Positions 35,625 through 45,021 of a stretch of 64,000 nt of DNA are shown here, piece after piece. The stretch is from positions 1 to 64,000 of the forward strand of contig NZ_BCTJ01000017.1 in NCBI RefSeq assembly GCF_001571225.1, given 5' to 3'. Below the pieces are notes generated by a model. That model ran no database searches and was not told where the DNA came from. It saw only the letters and a program-made list of their open reading frames with translations. The first letter of the stretch is position 1. Each line of letters begins with the position of its first letter. A program made the translations under genes and the position numbers. The DNA comes from Hydrogenophaga palleronii NBRC 102513 (GTDB lineage Bacteria; Pseudomonadota; Gammaproteobacteria; Burkholderiales; Burkholderiaceae_C).

Positions 35625-36437
35625 TCAGGCGGCCTTCAGTTGTTGCTGGTAGCCCTTGAGCACCTCCTCGCGCATCACGGCCCAGATGGCGGCGTGCAGT
35701 TCGATGAAGCGCTGGGTGGTCTTGATCTCGGCCACGTCGCGGGGGCGCGGGATGTCGATGTGGAACTCGCCGATCGGGTGGCTGGCCGGGCCGGCGCTGA
35801 GCACCACCACGCGGTCGCTCATGGCGATGGCTTCGTCCAGGTCGTGCGTGATGAACAGGACCGCCTTCTTTTTCGCCGCCCACAGGTCGAGCACTTCGTT
35901 CTCCATCAGCTGGCGCGTCTGGATGTCGAGCGCGGAGAAGGGTTCGTCCATCAGGATGATGTCGGGGTCGAGCACCAGCGTTTGCGCCAGACTGGCGCGC
36001 TTGCGCATGCCGCCGCTCATCTGGTGCGGGTAACGGTCGCCAAAGCCGCCCAGGCCGACGCGGCGCAACCAGTCTTCGGCCTGTTTCGTCGCCTCGGCGT
36101 CGGACACGCCGCGAAACGACAGGCCGGCCATGACATTGCCGAGCGCGGTGCGCCAGGGCATCAGGCTCTCGGTCTGGAACATGTAGCCGGCGCGCGTGTT
36201 GATGGCCGTGAGCGGTTCACCAAACACCTTCACCGAGCCGGTGCTGGGCGCCAGCAGGCCGGCCGCCACGTTGAGCAAGGTGCTCTTGCCGCAGCCGGTG
36301 GGTCCGACCACGCTCACGAACTCGCTCGCGCCGACGGTCAGGTTCACGTCGCGCACGGCGGTGTAGCGCTGGCCGGGGTCGTCCTTGCTGATGAAGGTGC
36401 AGGACACGCCCTGCAGGTCGATGGCGGGTGGGTTCAT
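35625..36437 (-). CDS. NitT/TauT-family ABC transporter ATP-binding protein
   Basis: This is the cytoplasmic ATPase of the SsuB/TauB type. The 270-residue product has Walker A GPTGCGKSTLLN near residue 45, a TESLMPWRTALGNVMAGL Q-loop region, signature MSGGMRKRASLAQTLV, Walker B IILMDEPFSALD and an H-loop in LFITHDLDEAI. The signature reads MSGGM rather than LSGGQ, as is common in this subfamily. Its start follows intercistronic repeat copy C by 38 bases. Confidence 0.92.
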   Translation of the reverse strand: MNPPAIDLQGVSCTFISKDDPGQRYTAVRDVNLTVGASEFVSVVGPTGCGKSTLLNVAAGLLAPSTGSVKVFGEPLTAINTRAGYMFQTESLMPWRTALGNVMAGLSFRGVSDAEATKQAEDWLRRVGLGGFGDRYPHQMSGGMRKRASLAQTLVLDPDIILMDEPFSALDIQTRQLMENEVLDLWAAKKKAVLFITHDLDEAIAMSDRVVVLSAGPASHPIGEFHIDIPRPRDVAEIKTTQRFIELHAAIWAVMREEVLKGYQQQLKAA

Positions 36438-36475
36438 GGATTCCGAAACCTTGGCGATCAGAAGCGCAATCGAGT

Positions 36476-36546
36476 GACACCGAGGAGCCGGCTTCGCCGG
36501 GCCTCAGGTGTCGCCCCCGGGGGTGACGCCGCAGGCGGCGCCGGGG
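36476..36546 (-). repeat. Intercistronic palindromic element, copy C
   Basis: Read on the minus strand it begins after the binding-protein stop (TAG, 36547-36549) with a CCCC/GC-rich stretch, then CCCCCGGGGG, then a 37-base hairpin (36476-36512) with arms GACAC/GTGTC, GAGG/CCTC and CCGGC/GCCGG around a GAA loop. Stem lengths and internal-loop sizes are the same as in copies A and B, but outer and middle arms differ with pairing preserved. Confidence 0.75.
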
Positions 36547-37566
36547 CTAGCGGAATTTTGCGTTCGCCTTTTGCACGAAGCTGTTGGTGTAGACCGCGCT
36601 CAGATCGATCTTGGCCTTGGCCAGTTCGGCGTCCACGCTGGCCAGTGCGCGCAAGGCGGTTTCCGCGCCTTTGGCGGGAATGGTGCCGTCGGGCGACAGC
36701 GCGCCCTTGGCGGCCATGAACGCGTCGATGTACACCGCGCGGTCACCCAGCAGGAAGCTCTCGGGCACGGCCTTGATGATGTCGCCGGGGCCGGCGGCCT
36801 GGATCCACTTGTCGGCGCGCACGATGGCGTTGGTGAGTGCCTGTGTCGTGTTCGGGTTCTTGTCGATGAAGGGCTGCGGTGCGTACAGGCAGGCCGCCGG
36901 CATCGGGCCGCCGAACACCTTTTCGGACTCGGCCACGATGCGCGTGTCGGAGACGATCTTCAGGTCGCCCGAGCGCGCCAGCAGCGTGATCACCGGGTCC
37001 AGGTTGCTGATGGCGTCGATCTGGCCCGCACGCATCGCGGCCACCGCGCCATTGCCCGCGCCCACGCCGACGATGCTCACGTCGCTCGGCTTCAGGCCGG
37101 CCTTGGCCAGCACGAAGTTGACCATCACGTTGGTCGAGCTGCCCGGTGCGGTGACGCCGATCTTCTTGCCCTTGAGGTCGGCGATGGTCTTGAAGTTCGC
37201 CATCGTCTTGGGGTTCACGCCCAGCACGATCTGCGGCGCCAGGCCCTGCAGCACGAAGGCGCGCATCGGCTGGCCCTTGAACTGCATGTTGATGGTGTGC
37301 TCGAAGGCGCCGGAGACCACATCGGCACTGCCACCCACCACCGCCGCCAGCGCGCGCGAGCCGCCGGCAAAGTCGACGATGGTCAGGTCCAGCCCCTCGT
37401 CCTTGAAGTAGCCGAGCTGTTCGGCCACGGTCAGCGGCAGGTAATACAGCAGGTTCTTGCCACCGACGGCGATGGTGAGCTTGGGCTTTTCCAGGGCCTG
37501 GGCCCATCCGAACGTGGGCAGGGCTGCGGCGGCGAGGCCGCCGACCATGAGGTGTCGTCTTTGCAT
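36547..37566 (-). CDS. NitT/TauT-family ABC transporter substrate-binding protein
   Basis: The 339-residue product has an export signal with a paired arginine (QRRHLMVGGLAAAALPTFG) and the SsuA/NMT1-type binding fold: LTIAVGGKNLLYYLPLTVAE, FKDEGLDLTIVDFAGGSRAL, SADVVSGAFEHTI, DLKGKKIGVTAPGSSTNVMV and AISNLDPVITLLARSG. GAAGGAGA lies 7 bases before ATG 37566, which decides the start against an in-frame ATG at 37638. It is the first gene of the operon and is separated from the ATPase by repeat copy C. Ligand unknown. Confidence 0.9.
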   Translation of the reverse strand: MQRRHLMVGGLAAAALPTFGWAQALEKPKLTIAVGGKNLLYYLPLTVAEQLGYFKDEGLDLTIVDFAGGSRALAAVVGGSADVVSGAFEHTINMQFKGQPMRAFVLQGLAPQIVLGVNPKTMANFKTIADLKGKKIGVTAPGSSTNVMVNFVLAKAGLKPSDVSIVGVGAGNGAVAAMRAGQIDAISNLDPVITLLARSGDLKIVSDTRIVAESEKVFGGPMPAACLYAPQPFIDKNPNTTQALTNAIVRADKWIQAAGPGDIIKAVPESFLLGDRAVYIDAFMAAKGALSPDGTIPAKGAETALRALASVDAELAKAKIDLSAVYTNSFVQKANAKFR

Positions 37567-37684
37567 GCGCTTGTCTCCTTCGTTGAAGTCGATGCCCCGG
37601 GGCCGCGCGAGGGCGTCCGCCGGAGGCTTGTGGCGCATGGTAGACCGGGGACGTGCCCCCGACCATTCGGGAAAGCCCGCCGGG

Positions 37685-38449
37685 TCAGGCCACCGGCAGG
37701 CCGTCCACGAACACCTTGAGTTCGTTCGGCTCGAACGCGGTCCACTGCTCGTTGCTGGTGAGTGGTGTGGTCACCACCACCGCGGCGCGGTCGCCCGGGT
37801 GGTTGAGTTCGGCGAAGTTCACCGTCCAGTCCTGGTCCATCAGCGTGGCCTGGGCGAACGGGTGCTGGCGCACCAGCCAGTGCAGCTTGGTGCTGCAGTG
37901 CGCCCACAGCGCTTCGCCGTTGGACAGCAGGAAGTTGAAGGTGCCGAAGCGCCGCACCTGCGGCACCAGCTCGTTGAGCGTGAGGGTGAGTTCGTGCACG
38001 TCGGGCAGGCCGGCGTGCGATTTGGCCAGCTCCTGCATCAACCAGCAGAAGGCGCGCTCGCTGTCGGTCGTGCCCACCGGGTGGAAGTGGCTGTGCAGGT
38101 GCGGTGCGTAGTCTTTCAGGTCGCCGTTGTGGGCGAACACCCATTGCCGGCCCCAGAGCTCGCGCACGAAGGGGTGCGCGTTCTCCAGCGCCACCGCACC
38201 CACCGTGGCCTTGCGCACGTGGGCAATGATGTTGCGGCTCTTGAGCGGGTAGCTCTGCAGGAAGGTCGCCATGGGCGACTGCGCGGCGCTCTGGTGGTCG
38301 ATGAACAGGCGCAGCCCCTTGCCCTCGAAGAAGGCGATGCCCCAGCCATCGGCGTGGTGGTCGGTGTTGCCCCCACGCTGGCAGAAGCCGGTGAAGCTGA
38401 AGTTCGCGTCGGTGGGGGTGGCGCAGTTGAGTCCGAGCAGTTGGCACAT
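37685..38449 (-). CDS. Class II glutamine amidotransferase (YafJ-like)
   Basis: The 254-residue product is a stand-alone class II (Ntn-type) glutaminase domain. The catalytic Cys2 follows Met1 directly (MCQLLGLNCATPTDA), and family signatures GGNTDHHADGWGIAFFEGKG, IAHVRKATVGAVALENAHPF and WVFAHNGDLKDY are present. The YafJ group has no fixed partner and its physiological reaction is unknown. The start is certain because Cys2 must be N-terminal after Met removal. It follows the DHA2 exporter gene on the same strand, four bases after its stop. Confidence 0.92.
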   Translation of the reverse strand: MCQLLGLNCATPTDANFSFTGFCQRGGNTDHHADGWGIAFFEGKGLRLFIDHQSAAQSPMATFLQSYPLKSRNIIAHVRKATVGAVALENAHPFVRELWGRQWVFAHNGDLKDYAPHLHSHFHPVGTTDSERAFCWLMQELAKSHAGLPDVHELTLTLNELVPQVRRFGTFNFLLSNGEALWAHCSTKLHWLVRQHPFAQATLMDQDWTVNFAELNHPGDRAAVVVTTPLTSNEQWTAFEPNELKVFVDGLPVA

Positions 38450-38453
38450 GGGC

Positions 38454-39962
38454 TTATTGTGCGGCCTGCGGCGCGGGTGCGGCCTTGAGTTTCAGCGCCG
38501 CCAGCAGGGCGAGCGCGCAGATCGCCGCCAGCATCAGGAAGGTTTCTTCGAACGCGGCCACACGCTGTGGCGTGGCCGGGCCGCCGATGGCGACGTGTGC
38601 GCCGTGCGCGGCCAGGCGCCACTCCAGCACGATGCCGCACAGGCTCACGCCGGCGGCACCGCCGAGCATGCGCAGGAAGTTGATCACGCTCGCGCCCTGC
38701 GCGATGTTCACGCTGTCCAGCCCGCGCATGGCGCCGATGTTCAGCGAAGGCAGGATGAAGCCCAGGCCGATGCGGCCGAGGATGGCCCAGGTCACCAGCA
38801 GCGGAATCACCTGCGCCGGGCGCTCCGGGTCGATGGTGACCATGAGCGCGAAGGACGCGCTCAGCAGCACCAGGCCGATGCTCACCAGCCAGTGGGTGGG
38901 CTGGCGGTCGGCGAGCCGGCCGACCAGCGCAATCGCCACCGCCAGCACCAGGCCGGCCGGCAGCAGGATGGCGCCGACGTGCGAGGCCGACAGGCCCAGG
39001 CCGCTCTGCATGTAGACCGGCAGCAGGTAGGTGGAGCCGAACAGGGCGATGCCGTAGATGAAGGCGACGATGCTGCCCATGGCGAAGCGCCGGTCCTGGA
39101 ACAGCGAGAGGTTCATCAGCGGGTCCACGCCGCGCTCGGGGTCGCGTCGCCGCGCCTTCAGGGTGTGGCGCTGCAGCGCCACGAAGGCCAGCAGCATCGC
39201 GGCCGCACCGCCCAGCAGCAGCGCCGCGGTGGTCGGCGTGCCGCCGTGCAGTTCCACCAGGCCATTGAGCAGGCACAGCGTGCCCACGGCGGCCAGCACC
39301 AGGCCGCGCCAGTCGAGGCCCGCACCCTGCGGGTTGGCAGCACCGCCGCCCGGCGAGGTGGTGGGCACGAAGCGGTAGGCCAGCCACAGGGAAGCGAGGC
39401 AGAACGGCACCACCATGAAGAAGATCGAGCGCCAGCCGAAGGCGTCGACCAGCAGGCCGCCGATGCTGGGCCCGAGGGCCGGTGCCAGCACCACGCCCAT
39501 GCCGAAGATGCCGCTGGCGCGGCCCTGTTCGTGGGGCAGGAAGGCGCGCAGGATGATGATGGCCGCAATCGGCTGCACCACGCCCGCGGCCAGGCCCTCG
39601 GCCACGCGCGCGGCCAGCACCAGCGGGTAGTCGTTGGCAAAACCGCCGGCCACGCCACCCAGCATCAGCAGGCACATGCAGCCCACGTAGGTCAGGCGGT
39701 AACCGTAGCGTGCCAGCAGCCAGGGCGTGGTCAGCATGGACACCGTCATCGCCGCCATGAAGCCCGAGGTGACCCACTGCGCGCGTTCCTGGCCGAGCGT
39801 GAAGTGGTGGCTCATGTCGGGAATCGCCACGTTGATGACGGTCGACGACATGATGGCCGCCATCGTGCCCACCATCACCGAGAGCAACAGCAGCCAGCGG
39901 TAACGCTCGCCGTAACGCGCCCGCAGTGCGGGCAGGGAGTGGTCGGCGGGTGGGGTTGTCAT
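38454..39962 (-). CDS. DHA2-family MFS drug exporter (EmrB/QacA-type)
   Basis: The 502-residue product is a 14-span major-facilitator drug/proton antiporter: motif A-like LTTPWLLARYGYRL near residue 75, motif C-like LAPALGPSIGGLLVDAFGWR near residue 160 (typical of antiporters), and motif region GRLADRQPTHWL. It lacks an adjacent EmrA-type adaptor. ATG 39962 (MTTPPADHSLP) is preferred; an upstream in-frame start would reach into the AI-2E gene's promoter. It is divergent from the AI-2E-type permease gene. Confidence 0.88.
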   Translation of the reverse strand: MTTPPADHSLPALRARYGERYRWLLLLSVMVGTMAAIMSSTVINVAIPDMSHHFTLGQERAQWVTSGFMAAMTVSMLTTPWLLARYGYRLTYVGCMCLLMLGGVAGGFANDYPLVLAARVAEGLAAGVVQPIAAIIILRAFLPHEQGRASGIFGMGVVLAPALGPSIGGLLVDAFGWRSIFFMVVPFCLASLWLAYRFVPTTSPGGGAANPQGAGLDWRGLVLAAVGTLCLLNGLVELHGGTPTTAALLLGGAAAMLLAFVALQRHTLKARRRDPERGVDPLMNLSLFQDRRFAMGSIVAFIYGIALFGSTYLLPVYMQSGLGLSASHVGAILLPAGLVLAVAIALVGRLADRQPTHWLVSIGLVLLSASFALMVTIDPERPAQVIPLLVTWAILGRIGLGFILPSLNIGAMRGLDSVNIAQGASVINFLRMLGGAAGVSLCGIVLEWRLAAHGAHVAIGGPATPQRVAAFEETFLMLAAICALALLAALKLKAAPAPQAAQ

Positions 39963-40078
39963 GAGGGGCGAGGTTAGCGGATCGCGCGCACGGGATTCGG
40001 GCGCGCGCGCAGCAAGACCGCAAAAGTGGTCGGTTATATTGATCCGCACCCTCTGTCCGGCTCGTCCACGCTTTATTC

Positions 40079-41212
40079 ATGCCACCTGTTCCGAACGCAT
40101 CCCTGATCATTCGCGGTCTGCTGTTGCTGATCGTGGCCGCCGGTGTTTACTTCTTCCGCGGTTTTCTGGTGCCGGTGCTGGCCGCGCTCATCATCGGTTT
40201 TGCCAGCTGGCCGCTGTACCGGCGCGGTGTGCGCGCCTGCGGTGGCAACACCGCGCTGGCCGCCAGCCTGGCGCTGCTGATCGTCATCGTGGTGCTGGTG
40301 GTGCCGCTCACGCTGGCGCTGCACTACGCGCTGAAGGAAGCGGGCAGCCTGGTGGGCTGGTTGCTGGACGTCAACCGCAATGGCGCACCGCCGCCGGTGT
40401 GGATCCAGTCGCTGCCCTGGGTGGGCGAGACGCTGGCCGCGTACTGGCGCACGCACCTGGGTGAGCCGCATGCGCTGGGCGACTGGATCCAGCTGCTCAG
40501 CGGCCAGCACATCGGCAACATCTACCGCATGGTGCTCAGCGCCACGGGCGACTTGGTCAACCTGGCGCTGACCGTGCTGTTCATGCTGATCACGCTGTTC
40601 TTCATCTACAAGGACGGCACGCACATTGCCGGCCAGCTCGACACCATTGGCGAACGCGTGTTGCCGCTGCAGTGGCTGCGCTTCTCGCGCGTGGTGCCGG
40701 CCACCGTCAGCGCCACCGTCACCGGCCTGGGCCTGATCGCCATCGGCGAAGGCGTGGTGCTGGGCCTGGCCTACTGGATCGCGGGCGTGCCCTCGCCGGT
40801 GCTGCTGGGTGTGGCCACCGGCTTCATGGCCATGATCCCGGGCGGCGCGCCGCTGTCGTTCACCCTGGTCTCGCTCTACCTGGTGGGCTCGGGCGAACTC
40901 TGGACCGGCGCCGCGCTGTTTGCCTGGGGCTCGATTGAGCTCTTCATCGTCGACAAGACGCTGCGCCCGCGCCTGGTGGGTGGCCCGGTCAAGCTGCCGT
41001 TCCTGCCGACCTTCTTCGGTCTGGTGGGTGGGGTGAAGACCATGGGCATCGTCGGCCTGTTTGTCGGGCCGGTGCTGATGGCGCTGCTGGTGGCGATCTG
41101 GCGCGAGTGGCTGCGCAGCATGAGCGAGACGCCGCCTGTGGTGTCGCTGGTGTTGCCGCCCACACTGGACAACGGCGAAGCACCACCGCCATCGCCGACG
41201 GACCGGCCCTAG
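40079..41212 (+). CDS. AI-2E family transporter (PerM-like)
   Basis: The 377-residue product has about eight membrane spans: paired spans at residues 8-40, a central segment (YRMVLSATGDLVNLALTVLF), and C-terminal spans with GVPSPVLLGVATGFMAMIPG and VKLPFLPTFFGLVGGVKTMG, which are family hallmarks. Members export varied solutes, and only a few act on autoinducer-2, so no substrate is implied. The stop codon overlaps the converging CWC gene by four bases. Confidence 0.9.
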   Translation: MPPVPNASLIIRGLLLLIVAAGVYFFRGFLVPVLAALIIGFASWPLYRRGVRACGGNTALAASLALLIVIVVLVVPLTLALHYALKEAGSLVGWLLDVNRNGAPPPVWIQSLPWVGETLAAYWRTHLGEPHALGDWIQLLSGQHIGNIYRMVLSATGDLVNLALTVLFMLITLFFIYKDGTHIAGQLDTIGERVLPLQWLRFSRVVPATVSATVTGLGLIAIGEGVVLGLAYWIAGVPSPVLLGVATGFMAMIPGGAPLSFTLVSLYLVGSGELWTGAALFAWGSIELFIVDKTLRPRLVGGPVKLPFLPTFFGLVGGVKTMGIVGLFVGPVLMALLVAIWREWLRSMSETPPVVSLVLPPTLDNGEAPPPSPTDRP

Positions 41213-41460
41213 TCGGTCGCCGCTGCGGCGGCGCGCAGGGCCTCGCGCACGCAGTTGCCGCAGATGCAGGCTTGGCCACGCGCCGCGTCGGGAATGCGCT
41301 TGAAGAGGTCGGGGCTGAAGGTCGCGCCCACACACCAGCACGGTGGCTGGGCTTCACCGGTTTCGCGTTGCACCTCCATCGCACAGCGGTTGTCACCGCC
41401 GCACAGCGGGCAGCGCGCCGGGTCGGGCGCGGGGGCAGCAACATCGGTGGGGCGGTCCAT
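41209..41460 (-). CDS. Cysteine-rich CWC family protein
   Basis: The 83-residue product has the CWC pattern: CPLCGGDNRCAME near residues 17-29, the diagnostic CWC at 41-43 (PPCWCVGATFS), and CICGNC at 65-70, eight cysteines in all, probably binding zinc. The function of the family is unknown. The start is ATG 41460. It converges with the AI-2E-type gene, whose end it overlaps by four bases, and diverges from the crotonase gene 60 bases away. Confidence 0.85.
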   Translation of the reverse strand: MDRPTDVAAPAPDPARCPLCGGDNRCAMEVQRETGEAQPPCWCVGATFSPDLFKRIPDAARGQACICGNCVREALRAAAAATD

Positions 41461-41520
41461 CGGCGCAGTGTATGACGCCTCAGCGACAAGCGCAGCGCCA
41501 TGCCTCACTACCATGGACGC

Positions 41521-42360
41521 ATGAGCAGCAGCACCACGCCCACCACCCCCAGCACCCTTGACGCTTCGCCCGGCGAAGGCCGCATCCGCACCGAGGTGCA
41601 GGGCCCGTTGCTGCTGATCGGCATCGACCGCGCGGCCAAACGCAACGGCTTCACGCCCGCGATGATGCAGGCGCTGGCTGAGGCCTACACGCGGCTGGAT
41701 GACGATCCGGATCTGCGCGTGGGCGTGCTGCACGCCATCGGCGAGCACTTCACCGCCGGGCTGGACCTGCCGAGCTTCGCGCCGCTGATGCAGCGTGGCG
41801 AACGCGCCATGGCCGACGGCCTGGTCGACCCGCTGAACCTCGGTCGGCCCGGCTACCGCCGCCGCACCAAGCCGATGGTGGTGGCGGTGAAGGGCATCAC
41901 CTACACGCTGGGCATCGAACTGATGCTGGCGGCCGACATCGTGGTCGCGGCCGACGACTGCCGCTTCTCGCAACTGGAGGTGCAGCGCGGCATCATGGCC
42001 ACCGGCGGCGCCACGCTGCGCATGGCCGAACGCGCGGGCCTGGGCAACGCGCTGCTGCACCTGCTCACCGCCGACGTGTTCGACAGCGCCGAAGCGCTGC
42101 GCCTGCATTTCGTGCAGCGCGTGGTGCCGGCCGGCAGCGAGCTCGACGAGGCCTTGCGCATCGCACAGGCCATTGCGCAGCAGGCGCCGCTGGCGGTGGT
42201 GGCAACGCGGCTCAACGCACTCCAGGCGGTGGAGCAAGGCCCGATGGCCGCGGCGGATGAATTCGAGAGCACGCAGCAGCGCCTTGCCAACAGCGCGGAC
42301 GCGGCCGAGGGCGTGCTGTCGTTCCAGCAGAAACGCGCGGCGCGCTTCAGCGGACGCTGA
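41521..42360 (+). CDS. Crotonase/enoyl-CoA hydratase family protein
   Basis: The 279-residue crotonase-fold protein has the oxyanion-hole segments IGEHFTAGLDLPSF near residue 77 and VKGITYTLGIELMLAADIVV near residue 124. The catalytic Glu pair of true hydratases is not clearly present, since the region reads GRPGYRRRTKPM then ITYTLGIEL, so it could be an isomerase or other crotonase. The C-terminal helix includes AADEFESTQQRLANSADA. ATG 41521 is preferred over an in-frame ATG seven codons upstream. Its end overlaps the converging acyltransferase gene by 14 bases. Confidence 0.82.
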   Translation: MSSSTTPTTPSTLDASPGEGRIRTEVQGPLLLIGIDRAAKRNGFTPAMMQALAEAYTRLDDDPDLRVGVLHAIGEHFTAGLDLPSFAPLMQRGERAMADGLVDPLNLGRPGYRRRTKPMVVAVKGITYTLGIELMLAADIVVAADDCRFSQLEVQRGIMATGGATLRMAERAGLGNALLHLLTADVFDSAEALRLHFVQRVVPAGSELDEALRIAQAIAQQAPLAVVATRLNALQAVEQGPMAAADEFESTQQRLANSADAAEGVLSFQQKRAARFSGR

Positions 42361-43438
42361 ACGAGCCCAGCGCCGGATCGCGCCGGCGGCCCAGGCGCGT
42401 GAGCGGTTGTTCCACCGCGTGGTGGAACAGCGCCCCCGCCACGTTGCAGGCCAGCCAGGCCAGCAGCACACCGCCGGTCTGCAGCTCCGCGTCCGGCCCG
42501 CCGTAACGCGTGAACCAGGCGTTGACCACGAGTGCGATGGGGAAGTTGAGCAGGAACACCGCGTAGGAGATGCGGCTCAGGTAGGCCACCACGCTGCTGC
42601 GCGGCCAGCGCCACAACCAGCCCTGCCGCACCGAGCTGGCCAGCGCGAGGCAGACCAGCAATGCCAGCGCGATGCGCTCGCGGAAGTCGATCACCAGCGC
42701 CACCAGCGTCATCGCCACCAGCGCCGCCAGCAGCCAGCGGCCGTGGCGCCAGGCGGCGTCGTTGTGGGTGGTCCAGTAGGTCAGCGCGCCCAGGCCGTAG
42801 GCGCCGAAGAAGTACAGCGCCCAGCTGTCCCAGTCGTCCTCGCGGTTGAAATGGAACAACGAGGCCGCCACCACAAGCGCCACCAGCGCCTGCAGCCAGA
42901 CGCCGGGCACGCGCTCGCGCCGCGTCAGCCACAGCAGCACCAGCAGCAGGGCGTAGAGCTGGAAGTCGATGGCCACGTACCAGACGCCGGCCGAGAGCGA
43001 TTCCACCCCCAGCAGCGTGTGCAGCAACAAGGCGTGCGAGACGAACTGCCACAGGCCGGGCGGCGCCGACAGCGAGCTGTGCGCCATCCAGCGGCGCGCG
43101 AGTTCGGTGCACAGGATGGCCACCACCAGGGCGGCGATGTAGGGCAGCGCCACCCGCACATAACGCTGGCCCAGCTGGGCCATGAAGGGCGCCTGGCGCG
43201 GCTGGCCGCCGGGGGCGAGGCTGCGCGCGGCGAGGAAACCCGCCACCACCAGGAACACCTGCACCGCCATGCGCGCGTCCTGGCTGAACCAGGTGACGAG
43301 GTCGGGCACCAGGCGCTGCGTCCAGTCCGACATCGGCCCGTAGAAGGCCAGGTGGTGCAGCACGATCAGCTGCGAGCCCACGGCCTTGAGCAGGTCGATG
43401 AACATCAGGCGCTCGCCGGCGCCCGAGCCGGCTTTCAT
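42347..43438 (-). CDS. Acyltransferase family 3 (OafA/YrhL-like) membrane protein
   Basis: The 363-residue product has about ten membrane spans and the family N-terminus with the catalytic His region IDLLKAVGSQLIVLHHLAFYGPMS (shown here across residues 14-37), followed by a long helical core with VQVFLVVAGFLAARSL and VWYVAIDFQLYALLLV. Such enzymes O-acetylate surface polysaccharides or lipids. There is no SGNH extension. It overlaps the gamma-glutamyltransferase-family gene by four bases at 43435-43438, so the two are coupled on the minus strand. Confidence 0.85.
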   Translation of the reverse strand: MKAGSGAGERLMFIDLLKAVGSQLIVLHHLAFYGPMSDWTQRLVPDLVTWFSQDARMAVQVFLVVAGFLAARSLAPGGQPRQAPFMAQLGQRYVRVALPYIAALVVAILCTELARRWMAHSSLSAPPGLWQFVSHALLLHTLLGVESLSAGVWYVAIDFQLYALLLVLLWLTRRERVPGVWLQALVALVVAASLFHFNREDDWDSWALYFFGAYGLGALTYWTTHNDAAWRHGRWLLAALVAMTLVALVIDFRERIALALLVCLALASSVRQGWLWRWPRSSVVAYLSRISYAVFLLNFPIALVVNAWFTRYGGPDAELQTGGVLLAWLACNVAGALFHHAVEQPLTRLGRRRDPALGSFSVR

Positions 43439-45021
43439 AGCGCCGCCACGCTGCCGTCGCTGCGCGGGTCGGCCGCGCCCTCGATCACGCCGCTGGGGTG
43501 GCGCACCAGCGCGCCCGCATGGCCCATGGTGTCGCTGAAGGCCTCGGGCAAGAGCTCGACCACATGGCCGGCGTCTTGCAGGGCCGTCACCAGCGCCGGG
43601 TCAAAGCGGCTCTCCAGTTTCAGCGAGGTGCTCACGTCGCCCCAGGTGCGGCCGAGCAGCCAGCGCGGTGCGCTCACTGCCTGCTGCAGGGGCTGGCCGA
43701 AGCGCGCGTAACGCGTGAACACCGCAGCCTGGGTTTGTGGCTGGCCTTCGCCGCCCATGGTGCCGTAGGGCATGACGCGGCCGTCGTCGAACAGCGCCAG
43801 TGAGGGGTTGAGCGTGTGGAAGGGTTTGCGTCCGGGTGCCAGGGGGTTGAGCGCCTTCGGGTCGAGCGAGAAGCTGGTGCCGCGGTTCTGCCAGCAGATG
43901 CCGGTGTCCTGCAGCACGGTGCCCGAGCCGAACTCCCAGTACACGCTCTGGATGAAGCTGACCGCACGGCCCTGCGCGTCAATCGCGCCCATCCAGATGG
44001 TGTCGCCGGGCGCGGCCGGGTCGGGCCAGGGCAAGGCGCGCTGCATGTCGATCTGCGCGGCCAGCTCGGCCAGGGCCTCGGGTGCCAGAAAGCCGTGTGG
44101 ATCGGCGGGCAGGTGGCCGGGGTCGGTCACCACGCGATCGCGCACGCGGAAGGCGCGCTTGGTCGCTTCCACCAGGCCGTGCACGTGCTCGAAGCCTTCG
44201 CCGTCGCGCACGCCCAGGCGGTCGAACAGGCCGATGATCATCAGCGCCGCCAGGCCCTGCGTGGGGGGCGGCAGGTTGTAGACCGTGCTGTCTTGCAGGC
44301 GCACCGCCAGCGGTTGCACCAACTGCGCGCTGTAGGCCGCGAGGTCGCTTGTGCGCAGCGGGCTGCCCACGCGCTCCAGCTCGGCGCCGATGCGTTGCGC
44401 CAGCTCGCCGCGGTAAAAGTCGTCCAGGCCACGGTCGGCCAGCGTGGCCAGGGTGCGGGCCAGCGCCGGCTGCTTGAGCAGGTGGCCGGCCTCGGGCGGC
44501 TGGCCGTTGACGAGGTAGGTGTCGGCAAAGCCGGGCGCGTCTTTCAGGCCGGCGAGCTTGTCGCGCGTGAGCGCGGCCTGGCTGGTGGAGACCACCACAC
44601 CGTCGCGCGCGTGGCGGATGCCGTCGGCCAGCAGGCGCGAGAGCGGCAGGGCCGGGCCCCAGGGCGCGGCCACTTCCAGTGCCTTGGCCCAGCCGCCGAT
44701 GGTGCCGGCGACCGTGAGCGCCGCGGTGGGGCCGCGTGAGGGAATGCTGTCGTGGCCGGCGTAGAACGCGCGCGTGGCCAGGGCCGCGGCGGGGCCGCAG
44801 GCGTCGATGGCGCGCACCGGCTGGCCGGGTTCGTGGATCAACCAGAAGCCGTCGCCGCCGATGGCGTTCATGTGCGGGTACACCACGGCAATGGCGGCGG
44901 CCGCCGCCACCATGGCTTCAACCGCGTTGCCCCCGTCGCGCAGCACGTCGCGCCCGGCCTGTGCCGCGAGATGGTGAGGGGCAACCTGCATGCCACCCAG
45001 GGCCTTGAGGGTGTGGATCAT
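43435..45021 (-). CDS. Gamma-glutamyltransferase-family enzyme
   Basis: The 528-residue product has the Ntn-hydrolase architecture of gamma-glutamyltranspeptidases: AAQAGRDVLRDGGNAVEAMV near residue 17, HMNAIGGDGFWLIHEPG, TYLVNGQPPEAGHLLKQPAL and DLAAYSAQLVQPL. The processing site reads PGDTIWMGAIDAQG rather than the usual TTH-x-S motif, so the nucleophilic Thr is kept but its surroundings differ; the true substrate may not be glutathione. No clear signal peptide is visible at ATG 45021, which has AGGAGA upstream; the longer frame adds 45 odd residues. It is the first gene of a pair with the acyltransferase. Confidence 0.85.
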   Translation of the reverse strand: MIHTLKALGGMQVAPHHLAAQAGRDVLRDGGNAVEAMVAAAAAIAVVYPHMNAIGGDGFWLIHEPGQPVRAIDACGPAAALATRAFYAGHDSIPSRGPTAALTVAGTIGGWAKALEVAAPWGPALPLSRLLADGIRHARDGVVVSTSQAALTRDKLAGLKDAPGFADTYLVNGQPPEAGHLLKQPALARTLATLADRGLDDFYRGELAQRIGAELERVGSPLRTSDLAAYSAQLVQPLAVRLQDSTVYNLPPPTQGLAALMIIGLFDRLGVRDGEGFEHVHGLVEATKRAFRVRDRVVTDPGHLPADPHGFLAPEALAELAAQIDMQRALPWPDPAAPGDTIWMGAIDAQGRAVSFIQSVYWEFGSGTVLQDTGICWQNRGTSFSLDPKALNPLAPGRKPFHTLNPSLALFDDGRVMPYGTMGGEGQPQTQAAVFTRYARFGQPLQQAVSAPRWLLGRTWGDVSTSLKLESRFDPALVTALQDAGHVVELLPEAFSDTMGHAGALVRHPSGVIEGAADPRSDGSVAAL

